Source of the DNA: Nitrosophilus labii
GTDB taxonomy: Bacteria; Campylobacterota; Campylobacteria; Campylobacterales; Nitratiruptoraceae
Assembly: GCF_014466985.1 (NCBI RefSeq)
Contig: NZ_AP022826.1
Location: forward strand, 186,001 to 250,000
DNA: 64,000 nt
Direction: 5' to 3'
The notes beneath the pieces are model-generated. The model ran no database searches, was not told the DNA's origin, and saw only the letters and a program-made list of their open reading frames with translations. Both the position numbers and the translations under genes were made by a program. Shown here piece after piece: positions 53,792-63,460 of the stretch (its first letter is position 1; every line of letters starts with the position of its first letter).

Positions 53792-56347
53792 ATGGATATT
53801 AGAAGTGAATTTTTAAAATATTTCGAATCAAAAAATCATAAAATCTATCCCAGTTCTCCTTTGGTACCTGAAGATCCTACCCTCCTTTTTACCAATGCAG
53901 GGATGGTGCCTTTTAAAAAGATTTTTACAGGAGAGCTTCCGCCCGAGAGTTCTAGAGCTACAAGTTGTCAAACCTGTATAAGAGCTGGCGGGAAACACAA
54001 CGATTTAGAAAATGTTGGATATACAGCAAGACATCATACATTTTTTGAGATGCTTGGAAATTTTAGTTTTGGGGACTACTTTAAAGAAGAGGCTATAGAG
54101 TACGCATGGGAGTTTGTTACAAAAGTTTTGGAACTACCTATTGATAGGCTTTGGGTTACTGTTCATGAAAGTGATAATAAAGCTGAGAAGATTTGGCAAA
54201 AGTTTGTAAGCAAAGATAGAATAAAAAGATTTGGGGATAAAGATAACTTTTGGCAGATGGGTGATACGGGACCTTGCGGTCCATGTAGTGAGATTTTCTA
54301 CGATCAAGGAGTGGTGCGTTTTAACGGTCCTGAAGATTATCTTGGAGGAGACGGGGACAGGTTTTTAGAGATTTGGAACCTTGTTTTTATGCAGTACGAG
54401 AGAAATGAAGCCGGTGAACTTCTTCCTTTACCAAAACCTAGTATTGATACAGGAATGGGTTTAGAAAGAATAACGGCCATAAAAGAGGGAGTTTTTAGTA
54501 ACTACGATAGCTCTTTGTTTATGCCGATCATCGAAGAGATTTCAAACCTAGCTAAAAAAGAGTATATTTACAAAGAGGGGGCTAGTTTTAGAGTTATAGC
54601 CGATCATATTAGAGCCGTAACATTTTTGCTTTCTCAAGGAGTTATGTTCGATAAGGAAGGGCGCGGTTATGTTCTTAGAAGAATTTTAAGGCGTGCTGTT
54701 AGACACGGATATCTGTTAGGATTAAAAGAGCCGTTTATGTATAAACTATCCGATGTGGTCGCCGAAATTATGGGAAAACACTACACATATTTAAATGAAA
54801 AACTTTCTACCGTAAAAGAGCAAATACGTGCCGAAGAGGAGAGATTTTATCAAACTATAGAAGCGGGGATGAGACTTTTTGAAGAAGAGCTTTCAAAAAC
54901 TCAAGAGGTTTTTAGCGGTGAAGTGGCATTTAAACTTTACGATACATACGGATTTCCTCTAGATTTGACCGAAGATATGCTTAGAGAAATAGGTTTGAGG
55001 CTCGACAAAGAGGGTTTTGAGCGTCTTATGAAAGAACAGAGAGAGCGTGCCAAAGCTGCATGGAAAGGTAGTGGAGATATGGCGCTTTCCGGTGATTTTA
55101 AAGATCTTTTGGGATTAAAAAACGAGTTTGTAGGTTATGAGAAACTAAAGGCCAAAACGATAATTTTGGCGATTTTAAACGAAGATTTTAAAAGAAGCGA
55201 GAAACTCAAAAAAGGTGAAAAAGGTTGGATTTTACTAGAAGAGACCCCTTTTTACGCCCAAAGCGGTGGACAAGTTGGAGATATAGGCGAGATAAGAGTT
55301 TACGAGGGAGAAAATATAGCCAAAGTTTTGGACACTCAGAAATTTTTCGATCTCAATATGAGTCTTGTTGAAGCTCAAGATGAGGTAAAGGTTAACGAAG
55401 CTGTTGAAGCTGTGGTAGATAAAAGCCGCAGAGAAATTGCAAAACACCACTCTGTTACGCATCTTTTACACTCTGCTCTAAGACAAATCTTAGGAGAACA
55501 TGTTACGCAACAAGGAAGTTTGGTTGAAGCAAATAGACTAAGATTTGATTTTTCCCATTCAAAAGCCCTAAGTACCGAAGAGATAAAAAAAATAGAAAAT
55601 TATGTAAACGAAGTTATTGCACAGGGTATTGAAGCAAATATAGAAGAGATGAGTATAGAAAAAGCAAAAGAGAAAGGGGCAATGGCTCTTTTTGGCGAAA
55701 AGTACGGTGATATTGTGAGAGTCGTAGAGTTTGGCGATGCCAGTATAGAGCTTTGTGGCGGGACTCACGTTAAAAATACGGCAGAAATAGGTAGTTTTTT
55801 TATAACAAAAGAGAGTGGAGTCAGCAGTGGAGTAAGAAGAATTGAAGCTGTTTGCGGTATGAGTGCTGTTGCGTTAGCTAAAAAGTGGAGAGAGACTTTA
55901 GAAGAGGCTAAAGCGGAGCTAAAAGCTAAAGATCTGCTTTTGGCTATCAAAAAACAAAAAGATGAGATTAAAAGACTAAAAGAGGAACTTAAAAATGCAG
56001 CTAAAGTTAGTCAAAAAGAGCTAAAAAGCTATGAGATTGGTGGTGTAAATGTGATAGTGGATGAAGTGGAAGCAGGAGATATAAAAAATATCATAGACGA
56101 TATAAAAAATGCAAATGAAAAAGTGGCTGTTATGCTTTTTCAGAAAAAGGGCGATAAAGTACTCATAGCTGCAGGAGTAAAAGGAGTTAGTCTAAAAGCT
56201 GGCGATTGGGTTAAAAAAATTGCTCCTATTGTTGGTGGTGGTGGAGGAGGCCGTCCCGATTTTGCTCAGGCTGGCGGAAAAGATCCAAGCAAAACCAAAG
56301 AAGCAAAAAGAGAGGCTCTAGAGTTTGTAAAAAAGAGTTTAAATTGA
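53792..56347 (+). CDS. alaS: Alanyl-tRNA synthetase
   Basis: The 851-residue class II synthetase has the usual order: aminoacylation core ([20 protein letters not shown]), editing domain with H-S-V-T-H-L-L-H and C-G-G-T-H, and a C-terminal domain with [15 protein letters not shown]. It is complete. The next gene follows 16 bp later. Confidence 0.97.
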   Translation: MDIRSEFLKYFESKNHKIYPSSPLVPEDPTLLFTNAGMVPFKKIFTGELPPESSRATSCQTCIRAGGKHNDLENVGYTARHHTFFEMLGNFSFGDYFKEEAIEYAWEFVTKVLELPIDRLWVTVHESDNKAEKIWQKFVSKDRIKRFGDKDNFWQMGDTGPCGPCSEIFYDQGVVRFNGPEDYLGGDGDRFLEIWNLVFMQYERNEAGELLPLPKPSIDTGMGLERITAIKEGVFSNYDSSLFMPIIEEISNLAKKEYIYKEGASFRVIADHIRAVTFLLSQGVMFDKEGRGYVLRRILRRAVRHGYLLGLKEPFMYKLSDVVAEIMGKHYTYLNEKLSTVKEQIRAEEERFYQTIEAGMRLFEEELSKTQEVFSGEVAFKLYDTYGFPLDLTEDMLREIGLRLDKEGFERLMKEQRERAKAAWKGSGDMALSGDFKDLLGLKNEFVGYEKLKAKTIILAILNEDFKRSEKLKKGEKGWILLEETPFYAQSGGQVGDIGEIRVYEGENIAKVLDTQKFFDLNMSLVEAQDEVKVNEAVEAVVDKSRREIAKHHSVTHLLHSALRQILGEHVTQQGSLVEANRLRFDFSHSKALSTEEIKKIENYVNEVIAQGIEANIEEMSIEKAKEKGAMALFGEKYGDIVRVVEFGDASIELCGGTHVKNTAEIGSFFITKESGVSSGVRRIEAVCGMSAVALAKKWRETLEEAKAELKAKDLLLAIKKQKDEIKRLKEELKNAAKVSQKELKSYEIGGVNVIVDEVEAGDIKNIIDDIKNANEKVAVMLFQKKGDKVLIAAGVKGVSLKAGDWVKKIAPIVGGGGGGRPDFAQAGGKDPSKTKEAKREALEFVKKSLN

Positions 56348-56363
56348 TATAAAAGGAAAAGAT

Positions 56364-57107
56364 ATGAGAAAAGTTTTGAGCGGCTTATGTGTAATGTTTT
56401 TTACAGTATCCGGTTTAAATGCCGATTTTCTAAGAGCAGAAGTAGGTGCTGGTGCGTGGATAAATACGCCTAAAGGTAGTGCAGAATATTTAAGTAGTGA
56501 CGGAAGCGTAGGCGGAAATGATACTTTTAAGGAAGATTCAACAACCAATGGTTATGTTTGGGCTTTTATAAAACATCCAGTACCACTTTTACCTAATATC
56601 AGAGCTGAATATAGTAAGTTCGAAGCTGAAGGAAATCCAACGGGAAAATGGGGCAACCAGACTTTTAATACCGGAGCTGCAAGTAATCTTGATATAACGC
56701 AATACGATATTATTCCTTATTACAATATTTTGGATAACATGTTTTGGTTAACAGTAGATTTAGGGATAGATTTTAGAATATCTGAAGTTAAATATGAGGC
56801 TTATCAAACTTCCAATCTAGCAAAATATAGTTATAATGATACTATTGTTTATCCTCTTGGTTATTTAAGAGCCAGAGGGGAAATACCGATGAGCGATATC
56901 GGTATTGAGGGTGATATAAAATATATAAGTTATAATGGCTCTACAATATATGATTATCGTATAAAGCTTGATTATACTTTTTCTTTTATAGGTTTTGAAG
57001 TAGGGTATAGATATGAAAAAATAAATATAGATGACAAAGATGTTTCTGAAGTAAAAACCGATCTCTCTTTTAGCGGAATATATACCGGAATTATGTTTAG
57101 ATTTTAA
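56364..57107 (+). CDS. TIGR04219-type outer-membrane beta-barrel protein
   Basis: The 247-residue protein has a signal peptide ending near L-N-A-D, then A-E-V-G-A-G-A-W and W-A-F-I-K-H-P-V-P-L-L-P-N-I-R, the hallmark of this Campylobacterota/gammaproteobacterial barrel family. It ends G-I-M-F-R-F with the terminal Phe for outer-membrane insertion. The function is unknown. It shares a transcript direction with alaS. Confidence 0.85.
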   Translation: MRKVLSGLCVMFFTVSGLNADFLRAEVGAGAWINTPKGSAEYLSSDGSVGGNDTFKEDSTTNGYVWAFIKHPVPLLPNIRAEYSKFEAEGNPTGKWGNQTFNTGAASNLDITQYDIIPYYNILDNMFWLTVDLGIDFRISEVKYEAYQTSNLAKYSYNDTIVYPLGYLRARGEIPMSDIGIEGDIKYISYNGSTIYDYRIKLDYTFSFIGFEVGYRYEKINIDDKDVSEVKTDLSFSGIYTGIMFRF

Positions 57108-57126
57108 CAATCAATAAGGCGGTGTA

Positions 57127-57597
57127 ATGGAAAACTATCTTTTATATATCATCTTTTTTCACGTTTTAGGAGCAATTATTTGGGTTGGGGGTATGATAGC
57201 TATTAGATTTGCCGTTCATCCGGCACTGCAAAATATAGATGATGCCAACACAAGAATGGCTAGAACTTTGGAGATAACAGGAAGACTGTTTGCACTGGTT
57301 CTGCCTTTTATCCTTATCATTTTGGCTACTGGGCTTATGATGGCTAGTACTTTTGGTTTTAGAGGCCAAACAGATTTAAGTATGATAGTTCATATTAAAG
57401 AGGCTATTTGGCTTGTTATGACACTTAATTACGCTTTGATGGTATATATAAGATTTCAGGCACAAAGCAGATTTTTAGCTGCGGATATAGAAGGGGCTAA
57501 AAATCTTTTATCCAAAATAGCAAAATATATGCTTCCTTTAAATATCTTTTTAGGGGTTTTGGCGCTATATTTTGGGCTGGTTCTTAGAGGATTTTAA
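57127..57597 (+). CDS. CopD-like four-helix membrane protein
   Basis: The 156-residue protein has four membrane helices with conserved His (F-F-H-V-L-G-A-I-I-W-V-G-G, V-H-P-A-L and V-H-I-K-E-A-I-W) of the CopD/DUF2269-like type, which may bind heme or copper. A following speD does not share an obvious pathway. The function is unassigned. Confidence 0.65.
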   Translation: MENYLLYIIFFHVLGAIIWVGGMIAIRFAVHPALQNIDDANTRMARTLEITGRLFALVLPFILIILATGLMMASTFGFRGQTDLSMIVHIKEAIWLVMTLNYALMVYIRFQAQSRFLAADIEGAKNLLSKIAKYMLPLNIFLGVLALYFGLVLRGF

Positions 57598-57610
57598 TAA
57601 AAGGATGTAA

Positions 57611-58030
57611 ATGAAATCACTTGGAAAACATCTTTTGGCGGAGTACTATCGATGTGACGAGAGTGCTATAAACGACGTCTTAAGAGTCGAAGAGGCACTG
57701 AAAAAGGCTGCCGAGATAGCAGGTGCTACGGTTATAGGTAGTTCTTTTCATAGATTTGAGCCTTATGGAGTAAGTGGCGTCGTAGTCATAAGCGAATCTC
57801 ATCTAACAATTCATACTTGGCCAGAATACGGTTTTGCGGCTGTTGATATTTTTACATGTGGGGAATATGTCGATCCTATGAAAGCTCATGAGTATCTAAA
57901 AGAGGTTTTCAAAACAAAAAACGCTACCGTAGAGACTGTTTTAAGAGGCGTTTTGAATATTCCGGATCTTAGACACAAACCGGGAGGAAGCTGTATAGAA
58001 AGTAGTTGTGATAGAGCTTTAAAGGAGTGA
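57611..58030 (+). CDS. speD: S-adenosylmethionine decarboxylase proenzyme
   Basis: The 139-residue class 1b enzyme self-cleaves at Glu62-Ser63 (S-E-S-H-L-T-I-H) to form the pyruvoyl group. His68 and Cys83 match the known processing and catalytic residues. It provides aminopropyl groups for spermidine. It overlaps maf by 4 bp (GTGA). Confidence 0.95.
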   Translation: MKSLGKHLLAEYYRCDESAINDVLRVEEALKKAAEIAGATVIGSSFHRFEPYGVSGVVVISESHLTIHTWPEYGFAAVDIFTCGEYVDPMKAHEYLKEVFKTKNATVETVLRGVLNIPDLRHKPGGSCIESSCDRALKE

Positions 58031-58599
58031 GGTTGATAATACTTGCGAGCGCAAGCGAAACAAGAGCAAAGATTTTGACTGAAGCTGGAGTTGAGTTTAA
58101 GCAATCTCCAGTAGAGTTTGACGAAGACTCTCTGGCTTTAAAATATACCTCTGCTAGAAGTTTTGTTTATCACGTCACAAAAGGAAAACTTCAAAAGGCT
58201 ATTGAGAAACTAGGACTTAATGAGCCTCTTTTGGTAGCCGATACGGTAGTTGCCGTAGGAGAGAATATTCTTAGAAAAGCAAAAAACGAAGAAGAGGCCA
58301 AAAAAATTTTGGAACTTCAAAGCGGTTCTAAAGTTTCTATATTAACTTGCACTGCCTACAAATCTAAAAAGATAGAGTTTATTGACATTAGCGTTACATC
58401 ATATATTTTTGATATATTCGACGAAAAAGAGTTACAAGAGTATCTAAAAAGCGGTGATTGGAGAGGGAAAGCCGGAGCTTGTATGGTTGAAGGTTTTTGC
58501 AAAAAGTATATAAAAGAGGTTAACGGCTTTGAAAGTTGTGCTAGAGGTTTGACGATAGAAAAGCTTATTCCTTTTATAAAACTGGATGAAAATCATTAA
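58027..58599 (+). CDS. maf: Maf-family nucleotide pyrophosphatase
   Basis: The 190-residue protein has the Maf N-terminal L-A-S-A-S-E-T-R pattern, V-A-D-T-V-V-A-V-G and G-D-W-R-G-K-A-G-A. Maf enzymes hydrolyse non-canonical nucleoside triphosphates. It begins with GTG overlapping the speD stop and overlaps the next gene by 14 bp. Confidence 0.9.
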   Translation: MRLIILASASETRAKILTEAGVEFKQSPVEFDEDSLALKYTSARSFVYHVTKGKLQKAIEKLGLNEPLLVADTVVAVGENILRKAKNEEEAKKILELQSGSKVSILTCTAYKSKKIEFIDISVTSYIFDIFDEKELQEYLKSGDWRGKAGACMVEGFCKKYIKEVNGFESCARGLTIEKLIPFIKLDENH

Positions 58600-59128
58600 A
58601 AAAATTTTTGAGGGAAAAAGAGGTGAAATTTTTCTAGTTGAATATAGAGGCAAAATTTGTGTTATGAAAAGAAAAAAAGAGGGAGTTCCTGACTTTATAG
58701 ATAAAGAGTATGAGATTTTAAACTATCTTTCTAGCGAATATGTTCCAAAAGTGTGTGAAAAAACAGAAGATTATATTTTGATGGAGTATCTAAAAGGGTA
58801 CGATTTTAAAGAAGCTTTACGATTAAATAGAAAAACCTCTCTTCTTCTTGGACTTAAACTTAGCTACTTTTTAGATAAAAAAAGAGTTTACCACTCTCAA
58901 CTCGGAAGATACTATCATCTAATAGTCTCTAAAGATTTTAAAAATATAAAAGCTTTGGATTTTGAGAGAGCAAAAGTCGATACTACCCAAAAAAATCTTT
59001 TACAGATTGTCGGATATTATATGAGAGATTTTTATCCTTTTTTAAAAGAAGAGATAAAGATATATAAAAGTGATATCGATAGCGGATATGAGAGGATTGT
59101 TAAAAAAATTATGTTGGTTGATGATTGA
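58586..59128 (+). CDS. Degenerate protein kinase-like (RIO/Bud32-like) protein
   Basis: The 180-residue protein has features of a kinase N-lobe (G-K-R-G-E-I-F-L-V then C-V-M-K-R-K), a helix-C-like K-E-Y-E-I-L, and hinge Y-I-L-M-E-Y. A catalytic-loop equivalent H-S-Q-L-G-R-Y-Y-H replaces H-x-D, and A-L-D-F-E-R-A-K replaces D-F-G. It may be a small kinase or pseudokinase related to RIO/Bud32-like proteins. It is coupled to maf. Confidence 0.6.
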   Translation: MKIIKKIFEGKRGEIFLVEYRGKICVMKRKKEGVPDFIDKEYEILNYLSSEYVPKVCEKTEDYILMEYLKGYDFKEALRLNRKTSLLLGLKLSYFLDKKRVYHSQLGRYYHLIVSKDFKNIKALDFERAKVDTTQKNLLQIVGYYMRDFYPFLKEEIKIYKSDIDSGYERIVKKIMLVDD

Positions 59129-59205
59129 TGGTGTATTAGTATATTAAAAAAATAAACCAATACACTAATATCCAAACCAAAATACTAAATTTACAAGTTA
59201 TGACT
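59109..59205. repeat. Octamer-phased inverted repeat, site 4
   Basis: GGTGTATTAGTATATT (left) mirrors AATACACTAATATCCA (right) around an A-rich centre. Units such as GTTGATGA, TTGATGGT and GTATTAGT recur at 8 nt. It starts inside the 3' end of the kinase-like gene and fills the spacer before bioF. Confidence 0.55.
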
Positions 59206-59224
59206 TAAGGTATAAAGGCAATGT

Positions 59225-60331
59225 ATGTATGAAAAAGAGCTTTTAGCTTTAAAAAGAGCAGATAGATTTAGACAAAGAGTTGTATATGATAAAAATCTCA
59301 AAGATTTTGCTTCAAACGATTATTTGGGATTTGCGGAAAAAAAGAGTTTTTTAAAAAAAGCCTATAAAGAATTGAAAAGATTTCCATCAAATGCTGCCAA
59401 GGCATCTTTACTAGTAAACGGATATACACAGATTCATAAAAATTTCGAAGAGGATCTTTGTAGAGTAAACGGTTTTGAAAATGGGGTGGTTTTAGGAAGC
59501 GGTTTCTTGGCAAACATCGCTATGATTGAGGCTCTGCCAAGAAGAGGAGATCTTCTTTTGATAGATGAGGAGTATCACGCAAGCGGCATTTTGGCTACGA
59601 AGCTTAGCATAGGAAAGGTTGAGTTTTTCAGACACAATGATGCAGAGGATTTAAAGAATAAAATAAAAAGAAGCTCTGCTAAAAGAGTTTTCATTGCCGT
59701 AGAGGGTGTTTACTCTATGAGCGGCGATTTACTAAATGAAGAGATTTTTCACATCGCTGACGAAAATGAAGCTCTTTTAATAGTAGATGAAGCACATAGC
59801 AGCGGTGTTATAGGTCAAAAGCTTATGGGAATATTTGATTATTATAAAATTTGGCCAAAATCAAACCATATAAAGATGGGAACTTTGGGAAAAGCTTATG
59901 GCAGTTATGGAGCTTATATTTTAGCTTCCAAAGAGATAATCTCTTTTTTAGAAAATAGAGCAAAAAGCATTATCTATACTACTGCACTTTCACTTTTTGA
60001 TGTTTTGTTGGCTCATGAAGCTTTGAAATATATTAAAAAAAAGAGTAAAAAGTTATCAAAAAGAATTGAGGAAAGAAAAGATATAATAAAATCTGTTTTG
60101 AATAAAGATATAGAGTCTTTGATACTTCCAATAGAGTTTAAAAGCTCTAATGATGTTTTAATGGCTCAAAAATCTCTTTTACAAAAAGGTTTTTTGGTCG
60201 GGTCTATAAGGCCGCCGACAGTGAAACAACCGATACTTAGGGTGATTCCTAGGTTAAAAGAGAGCAAAAAAAGTTTTTATAGACTTTTAAAAGAGATAGA
60301 GTTACTTCAAAAAGAGTTTAGGTCAAAATAA
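59225..60331 (+). CDS. bioF: 8-amino-7-oxononanoate synthase-type PLP enzyme
   Basis: The 368-residue alpha-oxoamine synthase has F-A-S-N-D-Y-L-G-F near the N-terminus, V-D-E-A-H-S-S-G and the PLP lysine in G-T-L-G-K-A-Y-G. This suggests the first committed step of biotin ring synthesis; a KBL-like function is a less likely alternative. No other bio genes are nearby. Its stop overlaps the next start (TAATG). Confidence 0.8.
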   Translation: MYEKELLALKRADRFRQRVVYDKNLKDFASNDYLGFAEKKSFLKKAYKELKRFPSNAAKASLLVNGYTQIHKNFEEDLCRVNGFENGVVLGSGFLANIAMIEALPRRGDLLLIDEEYHASGILATKLSIGKVEFFRHNDAEDLKNKIKRSSAKRVFIAVEGVYSMSGDLLNEEIFHIADENEALLIVDEAHSSGVIGQKLMGIFDYYKIWPKSNHIKMGTLGKAYGSYGAYILASKEIISFLENRAKSIIYTTALSLFDVLLAHEALKYIKKKSKKLSKRIEERKDIIKSVLNKDIESLILPIEFKSSNDVLMAQKSLLQKGFLVGSIRPPTVKQPILRVIPRLKESKKSFYRLLKEIELLQKEFRSK

Positions 60332-61029
60332 TGTTTATATGTGAAAAGTTAACAATAGCAGATTTTGAAAAAAGAAAAATTTTGGTTGATATATCTTTCA
60401 AGATCGAAGACTCTTTGGCATTAGTGGGAGAGAGCGGCAGTGGAAAGAGTCTGACTTTAAAGGCTCTTTTGGGACTTTTGCCATCGAACATAAAAGCAGA
60501 TATGAAGATAAAGAGTGAGTTTGAGTTAAAAAGAGGCAAGACAATCTCTTTGGTACCCCAAAATCCGTTTACCTCTTTATCTCCACTAACAAAGATAAGA
60601 GATCAATTTTTAACCCCTTTGGACAAAGCAAAAGAGTTAATGAAATTGGTAGGATTAAAAGAGGAGTTTTTAGATAGATTTCCACCAGAACTTAGTGGCG
60701 GGCAGCTTCAAAGAGTCATTATAGCTATGGCTCTCTCTTTAGAGCCGAAGCTTCTTTTGCTTGATGAGCCAACAACTGCGCTAGATCCCGATACAAAAGA
60801 TATGGTTATAAAACTTTTGAATGATATGAAACGAAGATTTGATTTTTTGACACTTTTTGTAACACACGATATAGATAGTGCTTCAAAGATTTGCAAAGAG
60901 ATTTCTGTTATAAAAAAAGGTGAGATAATTGAAGAGGGATTAATGAACCAGATTTTAAAAAATCCAAAAAAAGAGTATACAAAAAGATTGATAGAGTCAA
61001 ATTTTGCTAAAAGAGAGTGGAGAAAGTGA
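60331..61029 (+). CDS. ABC transporter ATP-binding protein (Dpp/Opp type)
   Basis: The 232-residue ATPase has Walker A G-E-S-G-S-G-K-S, Q-loop V-P-Q-N-P, signature L-S-G-G-Q-L-Q-R, Walker B L-L-L-L-D-E-P and H-loop V-T-H-D. The F-T-S-L-S-P-L segment is typical of peptide/nickel importers. No permease or binding protein gene is in the window, so the partner is unknown. It lies between bioF and a PBP gene. Confidence 0.88.
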   Translation: MFICEKLTIADFEKRKILVDISFKIEDSLALVGESGSGKSLTLKALLGLLPSNIKADMKIKSEFELKRGKTISLVPQNPFTSLSPLTKIRDQFLTPLDKAKELMKLVGLKEEFLDRFPPELSGGQLQRVIIAMALSLEPKLLLLDEPTTALDPDTKDMVIKLLNDMKRRFDFLTLFVTHDIDSASKICKEISVIKKGEIIEEGLMNQILKNPKKEYTKRLIESNFAKREWRK

Positions 61030-62957
61030 GATACTTTATATCTTTTTTGTTGATAACTTTTATGGCAATAGGCGCTATACTCATATATTATTATAATCAA
61101 ATAAGGGGACAAGCCGACTATATTATTAACTATGAACCTAAACTCACTACTAAAATATACGATAGAAATAAGAAACTGATTGCAAATCTCTTTGATGAGG
61201 AAAACAGAATATATGCTACGTACGACGAGATACCCGCACACGTTATCGAAGCTCTTTTGGCTATAGAAGATACTCTCTTTTTTGAACATCATGGAATAAA
61301 TTTCGATGCGATTTTTAGAGCGATTATTAAAGATATAAAGGCTAGAAAGTTTGTAGAGGGTGCAAGTACTCTTACGCAACAGTTGGTTAAAAATACTGTT
61401 TTGAGCAGAGAGAAGAAGATAGAGAGAAAGATAAAGGAGATTTTGCTAGCTTTACGCTTAGAGTCAATGCTCTCTAAAGAGGAGATTTTAGAAAGATACT
61501 TAAATCAGATCTATTTTGGACACGGATATTACGGTATAAAGACGGCAGCACAAGGCTATTTCCATAAAAGTTTGAAAGATTTGACCCTAAAAGAGGCAGC
61601 TATGTTAGTTGGACTGCCAAGGGCTCCTAGTTTTTACGATCCTACCAAAAACTTAGAAGCCTCATTAGAGAGAGCCAACAGAGTAATATCTAGGATGCAT
61701 CAATTAGGATGGATAGATGATGAGGAGTTTACAAAATCTATAAAAGAAGTGCCTATCGTTTATGATGATACCTTAACTCAAAACAGGGCTCCATATGTGG
61801 TAGATGAGATTATTAGAAGATTATCAAAAGATATCGAAGATTTAAAAAGCGGTGGATACAGTATATATACGACTATTGATCTTGAATATCAAAAACTAGC
61901 GAAAAAAGTTCTAAAAGAGGGATATGAAGCAATCCTTAAAAGAGCCAAAAACGAAGAGCAGGTAGAGACGCTAAACGGTGCTATGGTAGTTATGGAGAAT
62001 AAAACCGGAGATATTTTAGCTTTGGTTGGAGGGGTCGATTATAAAAAAAGCTCCTTTAGCAGGGCTACCCAGTCAAAAAGGCAGCCGGGAAGCTCTTTTA
62101 AGCCTTTTATATATCAAGCGGCCCTCAATATGGGCTACTCTACCGTATCTTTGATTCCAGATGTTGCTCGAACCTACGAGTTTGATAACGGGGATGAGGT
62201 TAAAAAATGGCAGCCTAAAAATTATGAGAAAGATTTTAAAGGTCTTATAACTCTTAGAGAGGCTTTGGTCCATTCAAGAAACCTAGCTACCATAAACCTT
62301 GTAAATGAGATAGGACTTTTGAATGTTTACAAAGAGTTAAAAAGATTTGGCTTTAAAGACTTGCCTATGGATCTCTCCTTGTCTTTGGGAAGTCTAGGGA
62401 TTTCACCTTATGAGTTTGCAGGTTTTTATTCGATCTTTTCCAACTATGGAACGAAAGTAAAACCAAGACTTATTTTGCAAATTAGTGATAAAAACGGAGA
62501 TGTAATCTATGAAAAAGAGGAAAAAAAAGAGTATCTATTTGAACCAAAACAGGCCTTTTTGATGATAGATATATTAAAAGATGTGGTAAAGAGAGGAACC
62601 GGAAAAAGAGCTAGAGTAAAAGGGTTAGAGGTAGCCGGAAAAACCGGAACAACAAACAACAATATAGACGCATGGTTTTGCGGTTTTACGCCGGAATTAG
62701 AGGCTATTGTTTGGTTTGGAAAAGATAACAATACCCCTATGAGAAAGGGAGAATCGGGTGGTGTGGCAGCAGCGCCGGTTGTAGGGAAATTTTTTAAAGA
62801 GCTTTTGAAAAAACATCCTGAAATTAAAAGAGAGTTTGATGCTCCAAAAGGTATTATAATAACTAAATATAATGGTAAAAGAGAGGTATTTACTGATATC
62901 TCAAAACCTCCTGCTATGAAAGAGGAGCCGGTTATTGAAGATAAACTACTTTTTTAA
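61026..62957 (+). CDS. Class A penicillin-binding protein (PBP1a type)
   Basis: The 643-residue bifunctional enzyme has an N-terminal anchor, a GT51 glycosyltransferase domain (E-D-T-L-F-F-E-H-H-G; G-A-S-T-L-T-Q-Q-L) and a transpeptidase domain with S-x-x-K in G-S-S-F-K-P, S-x-N in S-R-N and K-T-G-T-T. GTG 61026, overlapping the previous stop (GTGA), is preferred over GTG 61017 on spacing. Confidence 0.92.
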   Translation: MRYFISFLLITFMAIGAILIYYYNQIRGQADYIINYEPKLTTKIYDRNKKLIANLFDEENRIYATYDEIPAHVIEALLAIEDTLFFEHHGINFDAIFRAIIKDIKARKFVEGASTLTQQLVKNTVLSREKKIERKIKEILLALRLESMLSKEEILERYLNQIYFGHGYYGIKTAAQGYFHKSLKDLTLKEAAMLVGLPRAPSFYDPTKNLEASLERANRVISRMHQLGWIDDEEFTKSIKEVPIVYDDTLTQNRAPYVVDEIIRRLSKDIEDLKSGGYSIYTTIDLEYQKLAKKVLKEGYEAILKRAKNEEQVETLNGAMVVMENKTGDILALVGGVDYKKSSFSRATQSKRQPGSSFKPFIYQAALNMGYSTVSLIPDVARTYEFDNGDEVKKWQPKNYEKDFKGLITLREALVHSRNLATINLVNEIGLLNVYKELKRFGFKDLPMDLSLSLGSLGISPYEFAGFYSIFSNYGTKVKPRLILQISDKNGDVIYEKEEKKEYLFEPKQAFLMIDILKDVVKRGTGKRARVKGLEVAGKTGTTNNNIDAWFCGFTPELEAIVWFGKDNNTPMRKGESGGVAAAPVVGKFFKELLKKHPEIKREFDAPKGIIITKYNGKREVFTDISKPPAMKEEPVIEDKLLF

Positions 62958-62966
62958 AGGGAAATT

Positions 62967-63377
62967 ATGTTGTTTGTAATGGAAGGAATCTGTCCAAAAT
63001 GTAAACAAAAAGGACAAAAGGTCTCTCATGAGGTACTGATGGCACATCTAAAAGATATATCAAAAATAAAAAAGGATAAAGGGTATTACTTTTGTTGGAG
63101 CGGTGATTGTGAAAATATCTATTTTGCGATAGGAGAAAATCTAACGCAAGAGGATGTTATAAGAGAAGTTGGATATAAAAATTTCTCAAGTGAAGATGGA
63201 ATAGTATGTTTTTGTTTTAACTATACAAAAGGGAGTATTGGTCCCGACTCTTTTAAAGAGAAAAAGTTGAAAGTTAAACTCCACGGATGTAACTGCGCTC
63301 TTAGAAATCCTAGCGGGGGATGCTGTACCAGTTGGTTTAAAAATTATGTAAAAGAGAAATTTAAGAGGGGTGATTAA
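62967..63377 (+). CDS. CopZ N-terminal-like zinc/Fe-S protein
   Basis: The 136-residue protein is Cys-rich: C-P-K-C near the start, then C-W-S-G-D-C, V-C-F-C-F-N-Y-T-K and a final C-N-C with N-P-S-G-G-C-C. This set matches the zinc and [2Fe-2S] domain of Archaeoglobus CopZ, but without the usual fused C-terminal HMA copper-binding domain. It could be a stand-alone redox or metal chaperone. No copper genes are adjacent except the distant CopD-like gene. Confidence 0.75.
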   Translation: MLFVMEGICPKCKQKGQKVSHEVLMAHLKDISKIKKDKGYYFCWSGDCENIYFAIGENLTQEDVIREVGYKNFSSEDGIVCFCFNYTKGSIGPDSFKEKKLKVKLHGCNCALRNPSGGCCTSWFKNYVKEKFKRGD

Positions 63378-63418
63378 TTTTTAATCAAAAAATAAAATTT
63401 AATTAAATTTGATTTAGA

Positions 63419-63424
63419 TATAAT
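63419..63424 (+). promoter_or_regulatory. -10 element of glnA
   Basis: TATAAT lies 36 bp before the glnA start. The 83-bp spacer also has TGATTAA-TTT-TTAATCA (63371-63387), a perfect 7-bp hairpin spanning the previous stop. Confidence 0.6.
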
Positions 63425-63460
63425 TTTTGGTGAATTCAAAAAAATATAAAAGGAGTATAT

